Source: an uncultured Cellvibrio sp.
GTDB lineage: Bacteria > Pseudomonadota > Gammaproteobacteria > Pseudomonadales > Cellvibrionaceae
Assembly: GCA_946481095.1 (NCBI GenBank)
Contig: CAMLML010000022.1
Span: 1 to 59,553 of the forward strand
Reading direction: 5' to 3'
Length of the DNA stretch: 59,553 nucleotides
The notes under the pieces were generated by a model. It was not told the DNA's origin. It saw nothing but the letters and a program-made list of their open reading frames with translations, and did no database searches. Below, one piece after another: positions 6,835 to 15,882 of this stretch (position 1 is the stretch's first letter; the number at the start of each line of letters is the position of its first letter). Made by a program: the position numbers and the translations under genes.

Positions 6835-9414
6835 ATGAAAATAAAATCACCGGGCTTGTTTGTCTCAGGTGTGCTGGCACTAACGCTGGCGGCTTGTGAT
6901 TCAAAACAGGAATCCACATCAGCAGCATCCGAACCAAGTGTCACAAAAACGGCAAGCCAGGTTGAATGGCCAGCAATAAAAAGCGCAGTTGTCAAAGATC
7001 CGGCGATTGAAAAACGTATCGATGATTTAATGGCCCGAATGACACTGGAAGAAAAAATCGGGCAAGTGATTCAACCGGAAATACATGAAGTCACACCGGA
7101 TGACATCAAGCAATATCACGTAGGTTCTGTTTTAAATGGTGGCGGTAGCACGCCCGGTAAAAATAAATACGCAACACTGGAAGACTGGGTAAAACTGGCT
7201 GACAGTTTTTACAATGCCTCGGTAGATAAATCTGATGGTCGAATTGGTATTCCGATTATGTGGGGCACTGATGCCGTGCATGGTTTGGGCAATGTGGTGG
7301 GCGCAACTCTGTTTCCACACAATATTGGTTTGGGTGCGACCAATAATCCTGAATTGTTGAAAAAAATTGGTTGGGCAACTGCACGCGAAATTGCAGCAAC
7401 CGGTCTGGATTGGGATTTCTCACCAACAGTCGCCGTCGCACGCGATGATCGTTGGGGCCGTACTTATGAATCCTGGTCAGAAGATCCCCGCATAGTAAAA
7501 TCGTTTGCCGGTGAAATGGTAAAAGGTTTACAAGGTGAAGGCGGATCAGAAAAATTTCTAAGTAATGAACACATTATCGCCACCACCAAACATTACATAG
7601 GTGATGGTGGGACATTACAAGGCGTTGATCGCGGCCCGACACAAGGTGATGAAACACATTTGCGCGATATTCACGGTGCCGGATATTTCAGCGGCCTTGA
7701 AGCCGGTGCTCAGGTCGTGATGGCTTCTTTCACCAGTTGGCAAGGCACACGCATGCACGGCCACCAATATTTATTGACTGATGTACTAAAAAATCAAATG
7801 GGATTTGATGGGCTTGTGGTAGGTGATTGGAATGGTCACAGTTTTATTCCCGGTTGCACCGTATTGAACTGCCCGCAATCGCTAATGGCCGGTTTGGATA
7901 TTTATATGGTGCCTGATCCAAACTGGAAAGAACTCTACAAAAATTTATTAGCTCAAGCCAAATCCGGTGAAATTACGGCAACACGATTGGATGATGCAGT
8001 GCGTAGAATTTTACGTGTAAAAATTCGCGCAGGTCTGTTTGAAAAAGGCGCTCCGTCAACTCGCCCATTAGCAGGCAAAAAAGAAATTCTTGGCGCACCC
8101 GAACATCGTGAAATTGCACGTCAAGCTGTGCGTGAATCGCTGGTGATGTTGAAAAACAAAAACAATTTGTTACCACTGGCACGCAACCAAAAAGTATTGG
8201 TTGCCGGTGATGGTGCCGACAATATTGGCAAACAATCCGGTGGCTGGTCAGTGTCCTGGCAAGGTACCGGCAACACCAACGCAGATTTCCCCGGCGGCAG
8301 TTCAATTTATGACGGCATTAATCAAGTCGTTAACGCTGCCGGTGGCAAAACCATTCTCAGTGTTGATGGATTTTTCACTGAAAAACCGGATGTGGCCATA
8401 GTCGTATTCGGTGAAGATCCCTACGCTGAGATGCAAGGTGATGTAGGCAATCTCGCATACAAACCACGCGATGCAAGAGATTGGGAATTGCTGAAAAAAT
8501 TACGCAGTCAAAATATCCCTGTAGTGTCATTATTTATTTCCGGACGCCCGCTTTGGGTGAATCGCGAATTAAATGCATCCGATGCATTTGTTGCAGTTTG
8601 GCTACCAGGTTCAGAAGGCAATGGTGTTGCTGATGTGATTTTCAAAAATGCCGAAGGTGGAATTAATTACGACATGAAAGGTCGCCTGAGTTTTTCCTGG
8701 CCGAAAAAACCTGATCAAACACCATTGAACATCGGCGATGAACAATACGATCCACTTTTTGCTTACGGTTATGGATTAAGTTACGGCGATAAAGATACTT
8801 TGGGTGATGGCTTATCCGAAGAAGGTCTCAAAGCCGAAGAAGTGGTAGATAAACTGGATATTTTTAATCGCCGTCCCATAGATGAATGGCAACTGGAAGT
8901 CACAGGTTATCAAAATGATCGCCTTGTTATGGCTGGAAAAACTGTCAGCGTATCTTCACTGGAAATGACTGCAGTGGATCGCGAAGTACAGGAAGACGCA
9001 CGCCGTGTCGTATGGAATGGAAAAGGCAGCGGGCAAGTTGCACTGGCTGTCGAAAGTCGAAAAGATTTTACCAATTATGTAAAAGAAAATTCTGCACTGG
9101 TATTTGATATCAAAGTCGATAGCGCTCCCGACAAAACCACTTTCCTGCGTTTGGGTTGTGGATCTTATTGTGCGTCCGATATTGATCTCACTGAAACATT
9201 AAAAACTTTCACCGGTCAAGGTTGGAAAACCGTAACTGTACCGCTGGGCTGTTATCCAAAGTCAGGTGAAAATTTTGGCATTGAACAACCAGCCAGCGAA
9301 TTCTGGACGCAAGTGTTGCAACCTTTCTCATTAATTACTGAAGGCACTTTGGATGTGACGTTTGCCAATGTGAGTTTGGTGAAAGGTGCGGGGAAAGATG
9401 TGGAGTGTTTGTAA
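6835..9414 (+). CDS. GH3 family exo-beta-glucosidase lipoprotein
   Basis: An 859-residue glycoside hydrolase family 3 enzyme. The ATG at 6835 is chosen because it has GAGG upstream and opens a lipoprotein signal peptide with lipobox LTLAAC (Cys21); a TTG farther upstream gives an implausible N-terminus. The N-terminal TIM-barrel domain carries DFSPTVAVARDDRWGRTYES and a KHY motif, and the nucleophile is probably Asp331 in LVVGDWNG. The alpha/beta sandwich domain follows, with FGEDPYAEMQGD holding the likely acid region. About 170 residues beyond it form an extra C-terminal domain like that of ExoP-type exo-beta-glucanases. The family removes terminal glucose from beta-glucans or cello-oligosaccharides; here it is probably anchored to the outer membrane and feeds sugars released by secreted cellulases. 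The gene appears monocistronic. Confidence 0.93.
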   Translation: MKIKSPGLFVSGVLALTLAACDSKQESTSAASEPSVTKTASQVEWPAIKSAVVKDPAIEKRIDDLMARMTLEEKIGQVIQPEIHEVTPDDIKQYHVGSVLNGGGSTPGKNKYATLEDWVKLADSFYNASVDKSDGRIGIPIMWGTDAVHGLGNVVGATLFPHNIGLGATNNPELLKKIGWATAREIAATGLDWDFSPTVAVARDDRWGRTYESWSEDPRIVKSFAGEMVKGLQGEGGSEKFLSNEHIIATTKHYIGDGGTLQGVDRGPTQGDETHLRDIHGAGYFSGLEAGAQVVMASFTSWQGTRMHGHQYLLTDVLKNQMGFDGLVVGDWNGHSFIPGCTVLNCPQSLMAGLDIYMVPDPNWKELYKNLLAQAKSGEITATRLDDAVRRILRVKIRAGLFEKGAPSTRPLAGKKEILGAPEHREIARQAVRESLVMLKNKNNLLPLARNQKVLVAGDGADNIGKQSGGWSVSWQGTGNTNADFPGGSSIYDGINQVVNAAGGKTILSVDGFFTEKPDVAIVVFGEDPYAEMQGDVGNLAYKPRDARDWELLKKLRSQNIPVVSLFISGRPLWVNRELNASDAFVAVWLPGSEGNGVADVIFKNAEGGINYDMKGRLSFSWPKKPDQTPLNIGDEQYDPLFAYGYGLSYGDKDTLGDGLSEEGLKAEEVVDKLDIFNRRPIDEWQLEVTGYQNDRLVMAGKTVSVSSLEMTAVDREVQEDARRVVWNGKGSGQVALAVESRKDFTNYVKENSALVFDIKVDSAPDKTTFLRLGCGSYCASDIDLTETLKTFTGQGWKTVTVPLGCYPKSGENFGIEQPASEFWTQVLQPFSLITEGTLDVTFANVSLVKGAGKDVECL

Positions 9415-9420
9415 AAACAC

Positions 9421-9570
9421 CCTCTCCCCAGCCCTCTCCCATCAAGGGAGAGGGAGCAGATTTGAGTTCTTAAAAAAATAAAAGATAAACTTGAAAGAAT
9501 GAGTTCAAGTAACATTTGAATAGAACCAAGTCCCCTCTCCCCTTTGTGGGAGAGGGGTAGGGGAGAGGGG
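9421..9570. repeat. GC-rich composite inverted repeat
   Basis: Two hairpins face each other: CCCTCTCCC-GGGAGAGGG at 9432-9454 and CCCCTCTCC-GGAGAGGGG around 9532-9557, the second followed by a further GGGAGAGGGG. The 75 bases between them are AT-rich. The same unit in other states recurs at about 12824, 17507 and 19482. The element fills the whole gap between the GH3 gene and the symporter gene and may also act as a terminator. Confidence 0.8.
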
Positions 9571-9574
9571 TTCA

Positions 9575-10813
9575 ATGCCAAGCCTAAACAAACAAATATT
9601 CATCGCCGCCATACTCGGCGTTTTAATCGGCGCAGGTATTGCTCAATTCGATGCTGATTCTTCAACAAGAATATACACGCTTTATATCGCCAATCTCATC
9701 GGCACCTTATTTATCGACATGTTAAAAATGGTGCTGGTGCCTTTGGTATTTTCGTCCATTTTTATCGGCGTTGCGCGGCTGCAACAACATCAGCAAGCCA
9801 GTCTGGTTTGGAAAGTCACCTTGATTTTCTTTTTGTGTTCTATGGGGCTGGCAATGCTGGTTGCCTTAATTGCAACCAACTGGTTTAAACCAGGCGCTGA
9901 TTTGGAAATGACGTTATTTGCTGATGCAATGGAAAAATTTTCAGCGCAGTCATTATCAGCAGATCAGTTCTTCGCGCAGTTTTTACATTCACTGTTTCAA
10001 AATCCTTTTGCAGCTTTGACATCTGGCAGTATTTTCCCGATTATTATTTTTGCACTGATTCTGGGTATAGCCGTTATTAAAAATGGCAAACAAAATTCAC
10101 GCTTTATGGAAATCATGGAAGAGTTATTTGAGTTGATTATGCGCATAGTGGGTTGGATTATGCACTTGGCTCCACTCGGCATCGCCGCACTACTTTGCAA
10201 ATTAGTCGCCACGCAAGATTCACAATTGATCAGCACTTTGGGCTCATTTGTTATTTTAATTTTTGCCACCACATTATTTCACGCAGTAGTGGTACTGCCC
10301 TTAATTCTTTACATCTTCACCAAAAAATCCCCGTTTTGGTTTTGGAGCGGCGCACGCGAAGCCTTAATTACTGCATTCGCCACCAGTTCCAGTTCAGCCA
10401 CACTACCTGTCACATTGAATTGCGTTGAAAATAAATTAGGCGTTAGCAAACCCATCGCCGGTTTTGTCGTCCCCCTCGGCGCCAGCATCAATATGGACGG
10501 CACCGCTCTCTATGAAGCATCCGCTGCATTATTCGTCGCCAACCTCGCCGGAATTGATTTAACTTTTGCACAACAACTCATTATTTTCTGCACCGCCATG
10601 ATCGCCGCCATGGGCGCCCCCGGAATCCCCAGCGCCGGCATGGTCACCATGATTATGGTTCTGGAATCCGTAGGCTTACCCATAGAAGCCATCGCCATTT
10701 TATTACCCATCGACAGATTGCTTGATACGATTCGCACAGCAGTGAATGTGCAAGGCGATATGATTGGGAGCTTGGTGGTGGAGAGTTGGGTGGATAAAAA
10801 TAAAAATCATTGA
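9575..10813 (+). CDS. Dicarboxylate/amino acid:cation symporter (DAACS family)
   Basis: A 412-residue inner-membrane protein with eight or so hydrophobic segments and two re-entrant loops, matching the GltP/DctA family of sodium- or proton-coupled transporters (usual length 400-440). The signature serine-rich loop SSSSATLPVT lies near residue 270, and the substrate/cation motif NMDGTALYE near 308. The final segment contains DRLLDTIRTAVNVQGD, with the conserved aspartate and arginine. Whether it moves C4-dicarboxylates, glutamate or serine cannot be decided. The ATG at 9575 is preceded by GGGGAGAGGGG, so its ribosome binding site is the end of the repeat element. No partner gene is coupled to it. 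Confidence 0.92.
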   Translation: MPSLNKQIFIAAILGVLIGAGIAQFDADSSTRIYTLYIANLIGTLFIDMLKMVLVPLVFSSIFIGVARLQQHQQASLVWKVTLIFFLCSMGLAMLVALIATNWFKPGADLEMTLFADAMEKFSAQSLSADQFFAQFLHSLFQNPFAALTSGSIFPIIIFALILGIAVIKNGKQNSRFMEIMEELFELIMRIVGWIMHLAPLGIAALLCKLVATQDSQLISTLGSFVILIFATTLFHAVVVLPLILYIFTKKSPFWFWSGAREALITAFATSSSSATLPVTLNCVENKLGVSKPIAGFVVPLGASINMDGTALYEASAALFVANLAGIDLTFAQQLIIFCTAMIAAMGAPGIPSAGMVTMIMVLESVGLPIEAIAILLPIDRLLDTIRTAVNVQGDMIGSLVVESWVDKNKNH

Positions 10814-10898
10814 GGTTAATAGCTATGGATCAAAAAAGTATATTTATCAATTCAAAAGAAAAGCAATAGTTACACCTAAACCAAAAAGGAAATACATT

Positions 10899-11597
10899 AT
10901 GAAAAAATATTCACTAATCCCGTTACTTGTCACTACCCTGCTTCCCTTAAACCTTTTCGCACAAGACTATGCAGAGGAAATAGTCGTAACGGGACTTAGA
11001 TCAGGTGATTATTACGATACTCCCGCCATCACTTTTACCAAAAAAGCAGATTTTTTAGTGCAAAAAGTGAAACTGATTAATGACAGTCGAGCACCGGAAC
11101 TGCGGAAATCTGAAATTATTGATTCAATCAAAAATTTGATTTCGTCAGCATCAAAAATTAAAGGTATTGAACTCTCATACGGTGAAGAATTTCTGACTCC
11201 TGTTGATTTAAATAACGATTCACTGGTGATTATCGAAGACAAAAAAGTAACTGACACCAGCTATGTTAATATTTCAATTAAAGTGGCAATTGATAGTAAC
11301 AAGAATGCAAAAACTCAAATTACCGAACTTAAGAAATTTGTTACCAATGCCAAATTGATCGGACGCACAGAACTGGAAGAGCGTGGCGATATAGGTTTAA
11401 GCATTGTAAACCCAGAAAAATATCGCTATCAAATACTTTCATTAATTGCAGCTGAGAACCAAAAAATTCAACAAACATTTGGTGAAAACTGCAAGGTTGC
11501 GAATGATGGTTTGGCTGGTCGCGTAGAGTGGGACAGAACCGACGTTGATAAATTGGTACTTTTTATTCGACATTCCACAAAGGTGAATTGTGAATAA
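10899..11597 (+). CDS. Exported protein of unknown function with TonB-box-like N-terminus
   Basis: A 232-residue protein starting at the ATG at 10899, with AAAAAGGA nine bases upstream; the longer frame back to 10764 begins inside the symporter gene. A signal peptide of about 21 residues ends at LNLFA-QD. The mature N-terminus reads EEIVVTGLR, nearly the same as the TonB box of the receptor at 41134-44415 (EEVVVTGMR), although this protein is far too short to be a receptor. The rest is charged, with a possible repeated alpha/beta layout like the SIMPL (DUF541) fold; that resemblance is weak. Two cysteines near the C-terminus could form a disulfide. It is followed 39 bases later by another unknown gene in the same direction. 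Confidence 0.75.
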   Translation: MKKYSLIPLLVTTLLPLNLFAQDYAEEIVVTGLRSGDYYDTPAITFTKKADFLVQKVKLINDSRAPELRKSEIIDSIKNLISSASKIKGIELSYGEEFLTPVDLNNDSLVIIEDKKVTDTSYVNISIKVAIDSNKNAKTQITELKKFVTNAKLIGRTELEERGDIGLSIVNPEKYRYQILSLIAAENQKIQQTFGENCKVANDGLAGRVEWDRTDVDKLVLFIRHSTKVNCE

Positions 11598-11636
11598 TCA
11601 GCATGTGTCAAACATCAACCAACCAGGTGTTTAAAA

Positions 11637-12245
11637 ATGAAGCAGGATTTTCACGATAAAGTTTTACAACTAGCCACAGAAACTCGTAAGTTAGTCACTC
11701 AGATGGAAGAATATATCAAGGATTACAGGCAGAATCTAAATGTAGAATCTGCTTTCGAGATGAGCAACTACGCTACGCAATCAGGGAGAGCAACCGCAAA
11801 CCACACACTCAATGAATACCTAAAACTATTGGCTATTGAAAAAACATCATATGAACAATATAACGGGCGATACATTCAAGAACTATCAGAACTACTTGCT
11901 GAAATTTCTGTTAATGAAAGAAACAAATTTACAACACAAGTAACTCCCAGATTATTGGAAAACATGCAACTACAAATTAGCATTAATGCTGAAAAGACTC
12001 TTGCAACAAAAAAATCGCTTGAGTTAATTGAAGTATTTAAAAACATTCATAATCAAGATATCGCCACAGAAATAAAAATAGCAAATGGCCCCCTATGGCT
12101 TGCCACGATTGAACGTCTGGATAGTGAAATTAGCGAGCACCTTAACAACCAATATGATTTAGGAATGCAGCAACGCAAAAATCACGAGGCTAGCGAAATA
12201 AAAATTAAATCACTATTGGAATTATTCAACAACATCCAGAGTTAG
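11637..12245 (+). CDS. Hypothetical coiled-coil protein
   Basis: A 202-residue protein of mostly helical, charged sequence with no signal peptide, membrane segment or cysteine. Long heptad-like stretches occur at about residues 5-35, 60-110 and 120-200. I do not recognise the family. It lies 39 bases downstream of the exported protein gene and shares its AT-rich composition, so the two may form a small operon, although one product is exported and the other seems cytoplasmic. The gene converges with cynS, with only 15 bases between stops and no clear terminator. Confidence 0.65.
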   Translation: MKQDFHDKVLQLATETRKLVTQMEEYIKDYRQNLNVESAFEMSNYATQSGRATANHTLNEYLKLLAIEKTSYEQYNGRYIQELSELLAEISVNERNKFTTQVTPRLLENMQLQISINAEKTLATKKSLELIEVFKNIHNQDIATEIKIANGPLWLATIERLDSEISEHLNNQYDLGMQQRKNHEASEIKIKSLLELFNNIQS

Positions 12246-12260
12246 GCAGGGAGGCATCCC

Positions 12261-12701
12261 TTACCAACTCTTATAAGGCAAAAATTTCCCATTTAAATTA
12301 ATAATCACTCTATCGCCTTTTGGATTTTCTTCCTTGCCTATTTCCATAGTGAAATCAATTGCGCTCATGATGCCATCGCCGAATTTTTCGTGAATAATTT
12401 CTTTAATTGTTGGGCCGTAAACGCCGATCATTTCGTACAGACGGTAAATCAGTGGGTCTTGTGGAATTGCATGTTCCCAGGTTTTGGTGGGGCATTGCAT
12501 TAATGCTGCTTTAGCGGAGTCGGGTAGATTAAATAATTTGCACAAGGCTTCCGCTTTATCGGCTGGCGCGCTATTCATGCCCAAACAGACCGATGTAGTC
12601 CAGACAGGTGACATGCCAATACTGCTGGCTATGCCTTCCCAGGTTAAATTCATTTTTTGTTTGGCGAGAATAATGGCTTCAACAAGTTCTTCTTTTTTCA
12701 T
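12261..12701 (-). CDS. cynS: Cyanate hydratase (cyanase)
   Basis: A 146-residue protein, slightly shorter than the 156 of E. coli CynS. It converts cyanate and bicarbonate to ammonia and carbon dioxide as a decamer. The catalytic triad is present with exact family spacing: Arg87, Glu90 (IYRLYEMIG) and Ser113 (IMSAIDF). The N-terminal half is the helix-turn-helix-like domain. No cynT carbonic anhydrase, cynX or cynR is adjacent; the nearest carbonic-anhydrase-like gene is the gamma-class one at 15343. No strong ribosome binding site precedes the ATG at 12701. Confidence 0.96.
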   Translation of the reverse strand: MKKEELVEAIILAKQKMNLTWEGIASSIGMSPVWTTSVCLGMNSAPADKAEALCKLFNLPDSAKAALMQCPTKTWEHAIPQDPLIYRLYEMIGVYGPTIKEIIHEKFGDGIMSAIDFTMEIGKEENPKGDRVIINLNGKFLPYKSW

Positions 12702-12823
12702 GGCGAGGATTACCAGTGTGCATTGTTAACATGCCATGCACCAAGGCATAGCGAAATTTCGATAAAAAACTAAAAACATTATCTTGATTTCACTACTGCG
12801 AATCTTGTGCCAGAAAAGCCTTA

Positions 12824-12855
12824 CCCCCTCCTAACCTCCCCCTTGGCAGGGGGAA
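12824..12855. repeat. Half copy of the GC-rich repeat
   Basis: CCCCCTCCTAACCTCCCCC followed by TTGGC and AGGGGG forms one hairpin arm of the element seen complete at 17507-17612 and 19482-19551. It lies between yheV and cynS, 17 bases from the yheV stop, and could terminate yheV transcription. Confidence 0.65.
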
Positions 12856-12872
12856 GAACCTTACCGCCTAAA

Positions 12873-13112
12873 TTATTTCTCAAATGGAATAATTTTTACT
12901 GCTTCGATCTGGTTTTTTTCTGCTTCGGTTTGGTTAACGCGGGTTTCCAATTCTCTGGCGACAGGTTTGAAATGCATTTCGTCTTTGTAGCCACAGGCAA
13001 CACATTCACGAAAATCTTTTCCGTCTTCGTTATAGACAACCAATTTATCCATTTCCGAACAACGTGGGCAGACTGCACCTGCAACAAAACGACGTTTTTG
13101 ACTAAATGACAT
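12873..13112 (-). CDS. yheV: YheV family zinc-ribbon protein
   Basis: A 79-residue protein starting at the ATG at 13112, with GGAGA upstream; a start at 13127 is less likely. The sequence opens with KRRFVAGAVCPRCSEMD and continues to ECVACGYKD, giving a four-cysteine CPRC...CVAC zinc ribbon typical of YheV, a small conserved protein of unknown role. The tail of about 30 residues is helical and charged and longer than in E. coli. It follows prlC by 83 bases in the same direction, an association seen in Pseudomonas and relatives. Confidence 0.85.
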   Translation of the reverse strand: MSFSQKRRFVAGAVCPRCSEMDKLVVYNEDGKDFRECVACGYKDEMHFKPVARELETRVNQTEAEKNQIEAVKIIPFEK

Positions 13113-13195
13113 GATGATCTCCGCCAAAGCAGTTGCATGTGACTACATAAAGCAGACGCAAACGCCTGCCCCTACATGTATTGTTTTTTATCATT

Positions 13196-15250
13196 TCAAG
13201 CATTTTCAATGATCCCGGAATGACGAAGGAGTGCATCAATTTTGGGTTCACGGCCACGAAAGTTTTTAAACAACTCCATAGGCGGTTTGCTTCCGCCTTG
13301 TTGCAAAATTTCGGTCAGAAAACTATTTCCGGTTTCAGAATTAAAAATGCCTTCTTCTTCAAATCGTGAATAAGCATCTGCAGACAGCACTTCTGCCCAT
13401 TTGTAACTGTAATAACCTGCAGCATAACCACCGGTAAAAATATGACTGAAACTGTTTTCGAATCGATTGCATGCCGGTGGTTTGATAACCGCGATTTGAT
13501 CACGCACCTGATTCAATAATTGATGTGCACTCAATGGCGAATCAGGGTTATATTCTGCGTGCAATCGAAAATCGAAAATCGAAAACTCCAATTGCCGGAT
13601 CATTTGCAAGCCGGATTGAAAGTTTTTTGCTGCCAACATTTTGTTCAGTAATTTTTTTGGCAGCGGCTCACCTGTTTCAAAATGCCCGGAGATGAGAGGG
13701 ATAGCATCCGCTTCCCAACACCAGTTTTCCATAAACTGACTGGGCAACTCAACCGCATCCCAGGCAACGCCATTAATACCACTCACCGCCGCGACATCAA
13801 TTTGCGTCAACATATGATGCAAACCATGGCCAAATTCATGAAATAAAGTCGTGACTTCGTCATGCGTCAGCAATGAAGGTTTGTCATCTACTGGCGGTGT
13901 AAAGTTACAGGTTAAAAATGCGACAGGCAATTGCACTCCTTGAGCTGTTTTGCGGCGTACACGACAATCTGCCATCCATGCACCGCCTTTTTTGTTATCT
14001 CGCGCAAACATATCCAGATAAAAATACGCGATGACCTGATCATTTTTTTTGATTTGATAAAAACGTACATCAGGATGATAAGTGTCAAAATCCTTCAGTT
14101 GTTCGATTTGAACTGAAAACAATTTTTGTACAATACTGAACATCCCGGCGATGACTTTTTCAGCAGGAAAATACACACGCAATATTTCCTGCGAAATGTC
14201 GTATTTGGCAATGCGTAATTTTTCACTGTAATAGGTAACATCCCAGGCTTGCAAATCAACGCATCCTGACGCTTTTGCAAAAGTGGCTAATTCTGCAAAA
14301 TCTTTTTCTGCGTAAGGTTTGGATTGGGTTGCCATCTGGCTTAAAAATGTCATCACCTGCTCTGGTGATTCCGCCATTTTGCTGGCCAATGATTTCTCTG
14401 CATAATGATTAAACCCTAACAACCTGGCTTTTTCATGACGAAGTGCCAGAGTTTCGGCAATAATGTCGGTGTTGTCCCATTCCGCTGCTGAACTTCCGTC
14501 AAATTTTTTTCCTTCTGCTGAAGCACGGGTTACATAAGCATGATAAATTTCTTCACGCAATTGACGATCATCTGCATACATCATGACTGCGTAGTACGAA
14601 GGAAAATCCAGCGTTAACACATAACCTGGCAGATTTTTTTGTTTAGCCGCTTGTGCGGCCTGGGCGAGTGCAGACTCAGGCAAACCTGAAAGCTTTTCAA
14701 CTTGTGTTATTTGCTTGTACCAAGCCTGGGTTGCATCCAATACATTATTGGAAAATTTCGTGGACAATTCTGAAAGACGTTGTTTGATTTGTGCAAAACG
14801 CTGTTTATCTTTTTCAGCCAATGCAACACCGCCCAAGCGAAAATCACGCAAGGCATTTTTGACTGATTGCTGCTGTGCAAGACCAAGGCTTGCAAATTGA
14901 TCGCTATCCGCCAATTGTTGATAGGCGTTATAAAGCGGTTGGTTTTGGCTGAATTCAGTTGAATATTCTGTGAGCAATGCCAAACAATTGGCATAGGCTT
15001 TTCTAAGTTCATCATTGTCTGCAACTGAATGCAAATGGCTAATTGGCGCCCAGGCCGCATCCAATTTATCACCCTGATTTTCCAAAGGTTGCACCAATGT
15101 TTCCCAATTGATGGTTTTCAATTCAGGAACCAGTGAATGCAATTGTTGCCGCCCCTGACTGATTAATTGTTGAATCGCCGGTTCAATATGACTGACCTGA
15201 ATTTTGGAAAAGGGTGGTAAAAAATAATTTTGCAATAAAGGATTGGACAT
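13196..15250 (-). CDS. prlC: Oligopeptidase A (M3 metallopeptidase)
   Basis: A 684-residue zinc peptidase (E. coli PrlC has 680) that degrades short peptides, including cleaved signal peptides, in the cytoplasm. The start is the ATG at 15250 (MSNPLLQNYFLPPF), with AGAGGTG upstream; the 24 extra codons above it do not match the family. The zinc site HEFGHGLHH is in the C-terminal third, followed by the conserved SQFMENWCWE segment. It is divergent from the gamma-carbonic-anhydrase-like gene and co-oriented with yheV, the arrangement known from Pseudomonas. Confidence 0.96.
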   Translation of the reverse strand: MSNPLLQNYFLPPFSKIQVSHIEPAIQQLISQGRQQLHSLVPELKTINWETLVQPLENQGDKLDAAWAPISHLHSVADNDELRKAYANCLALLTEYSTEFSQNQPLYNAYQQLADSDQFASLGLAQQQSVKNALRDFRLGGVALAEKDKQRFAQIKQRLSELSTKFSNNVLDATQAWYKQITQVEKLSGLPESALAQAAQAAKQKNLPGYVLTLDFPSYYAVMMYADDRQLREEIYHAYVTRASAEGKKFDGSSAAEWDNTDIIAETLALRHEKARLLGFNHYAEKSLASKMAESPEQVMTFLSQMATQSKPYAEKDFAELATFAKASGCVDLQAWDVTYYSEKLRIAKYDISQEILRVYFPAEKVIAGMFSIVQKLFSVQIEQLKDFDTYHPDVRFYQIKKNDQVIAYFYLDMFARDNKKGGAWMADCRVRRKTAQGVQLPVAFLTCNFTPPVDDKPSLLTHDEVTTLFHEFGHGLHHMLTQIDVAAVSGINGVAWDAVELPSQFMENWCWEADAIPLISGHFETGEPLPKKLLNKMLAAKNFQSGLQMIRQLEFSIFDFRLHAEYNPDSPLSAHQLLNQVRDQIAVIKPPACNRFENSFSHIFTGGYAAGYYSYKWAEVLSADAYSRFEEEGIFNSETGNSFLTEILQQGGSKPPMELFKNFRGREPKIDALLRHSGIIENA

Positions 15251-15342
15251 TAAACACCTCTGGATAATTCTGAAGTCAGCATCTTTAAATTGTTTCGCGT
15301 ATGATATACCGAAAAATCCCATGATCCTGATGAGAAAATTTT

Positions 15343-15879
15343 ATGACTTCTATTAGAAATTACCAAAACAAAAAACCGAAACTGGACACAACTGTTTTTG
15401 TTGATGAATCGGCGGTTATTATTGGTGATGTTGAAATAGGTCCTGACTCTTCGGTATGGCCTTGTACTGTAATACGGGGTGACATGCATTTTATTCGTAT
15501 TGGCACTCGCACCAGTATTCAGGATGGGTCGGTATTACACATCACACATGCCAGTGATTACAACCCCGCCGGATATCCACTGGTGATTGGTGATGAAGTC
15601 ACGGTTGGTCATTCAGTCTGTTTGCATGGATGCACACTGGGAAATCGCATTTTGGTTGGCATAGGTTCAACCATTCTTGATGGCGCAATTATTGAAGACG
15701 AAGTGGTTATTGGCGCAGGCTCTCTGGTTCCTCCCGGTAAACGCCTGGAATCGGGATATTTATACATGGGTTCACCCGTTAAACAAATTCGCCCACTCAA
15801 GCAAACTGAAAAAGATTTTTTCAGTTATTCCGCCAATAACTATGTGAAATTGAAAAACACCTATCTCATTGAAAATTGA
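15343..15879 (+). CDS. Gamma-carbonic-anhydrase-like hexapeptide protein (YrdA family)
   Basis: A 178-residue left-handed beta-helix protein with repeated hexapeptides (for example IIGDVEIGPDSSVWP and IGDEVTVGHSVCLHG). The conserved RGD near residue 45 and histidines in VLHITHAS, VGHSVCLHG match the metal site of the YrdA/gamma carbonic anhydrase family, whose members bind zinc or iron; activity as carbonic anhydrase varies. It is divergent from prlC and only 3 bases upstream of gloB, so the two are probably co-transcribed. Confidence 0.93.
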   Translation: MTSIRNYQNKKPKLDTTVFVDESAVIIGDVEIGPDSSVWPCTVIRGDMHFIRIGTRTSIQDGSVLHITHASDYNPAGYPLVIGDEVTVGHSVCLHGCTLGNRILVGIGSTILDGAIIEDEVVIGAGSLVPPGKRLESGYLYMGSPVKQIRPLKQTEKDFFSYSANNYVKLKNTYLIEN

Positions 15880-15882
15880 TCT

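Noticed and set aside
9421..9570. CRISPR-like array
   Set aside because: The repeated units are inverted and of unequal spacing, with no spacer pattern and no cas genes.
13136..13180. Possible repeat or hairpin with GCAGACGC and CGCCTGC between prlC and yheV
   Set aside because: The short arms mismatch and no second copy is in the window, so I could not support it as a repeat or terminator.
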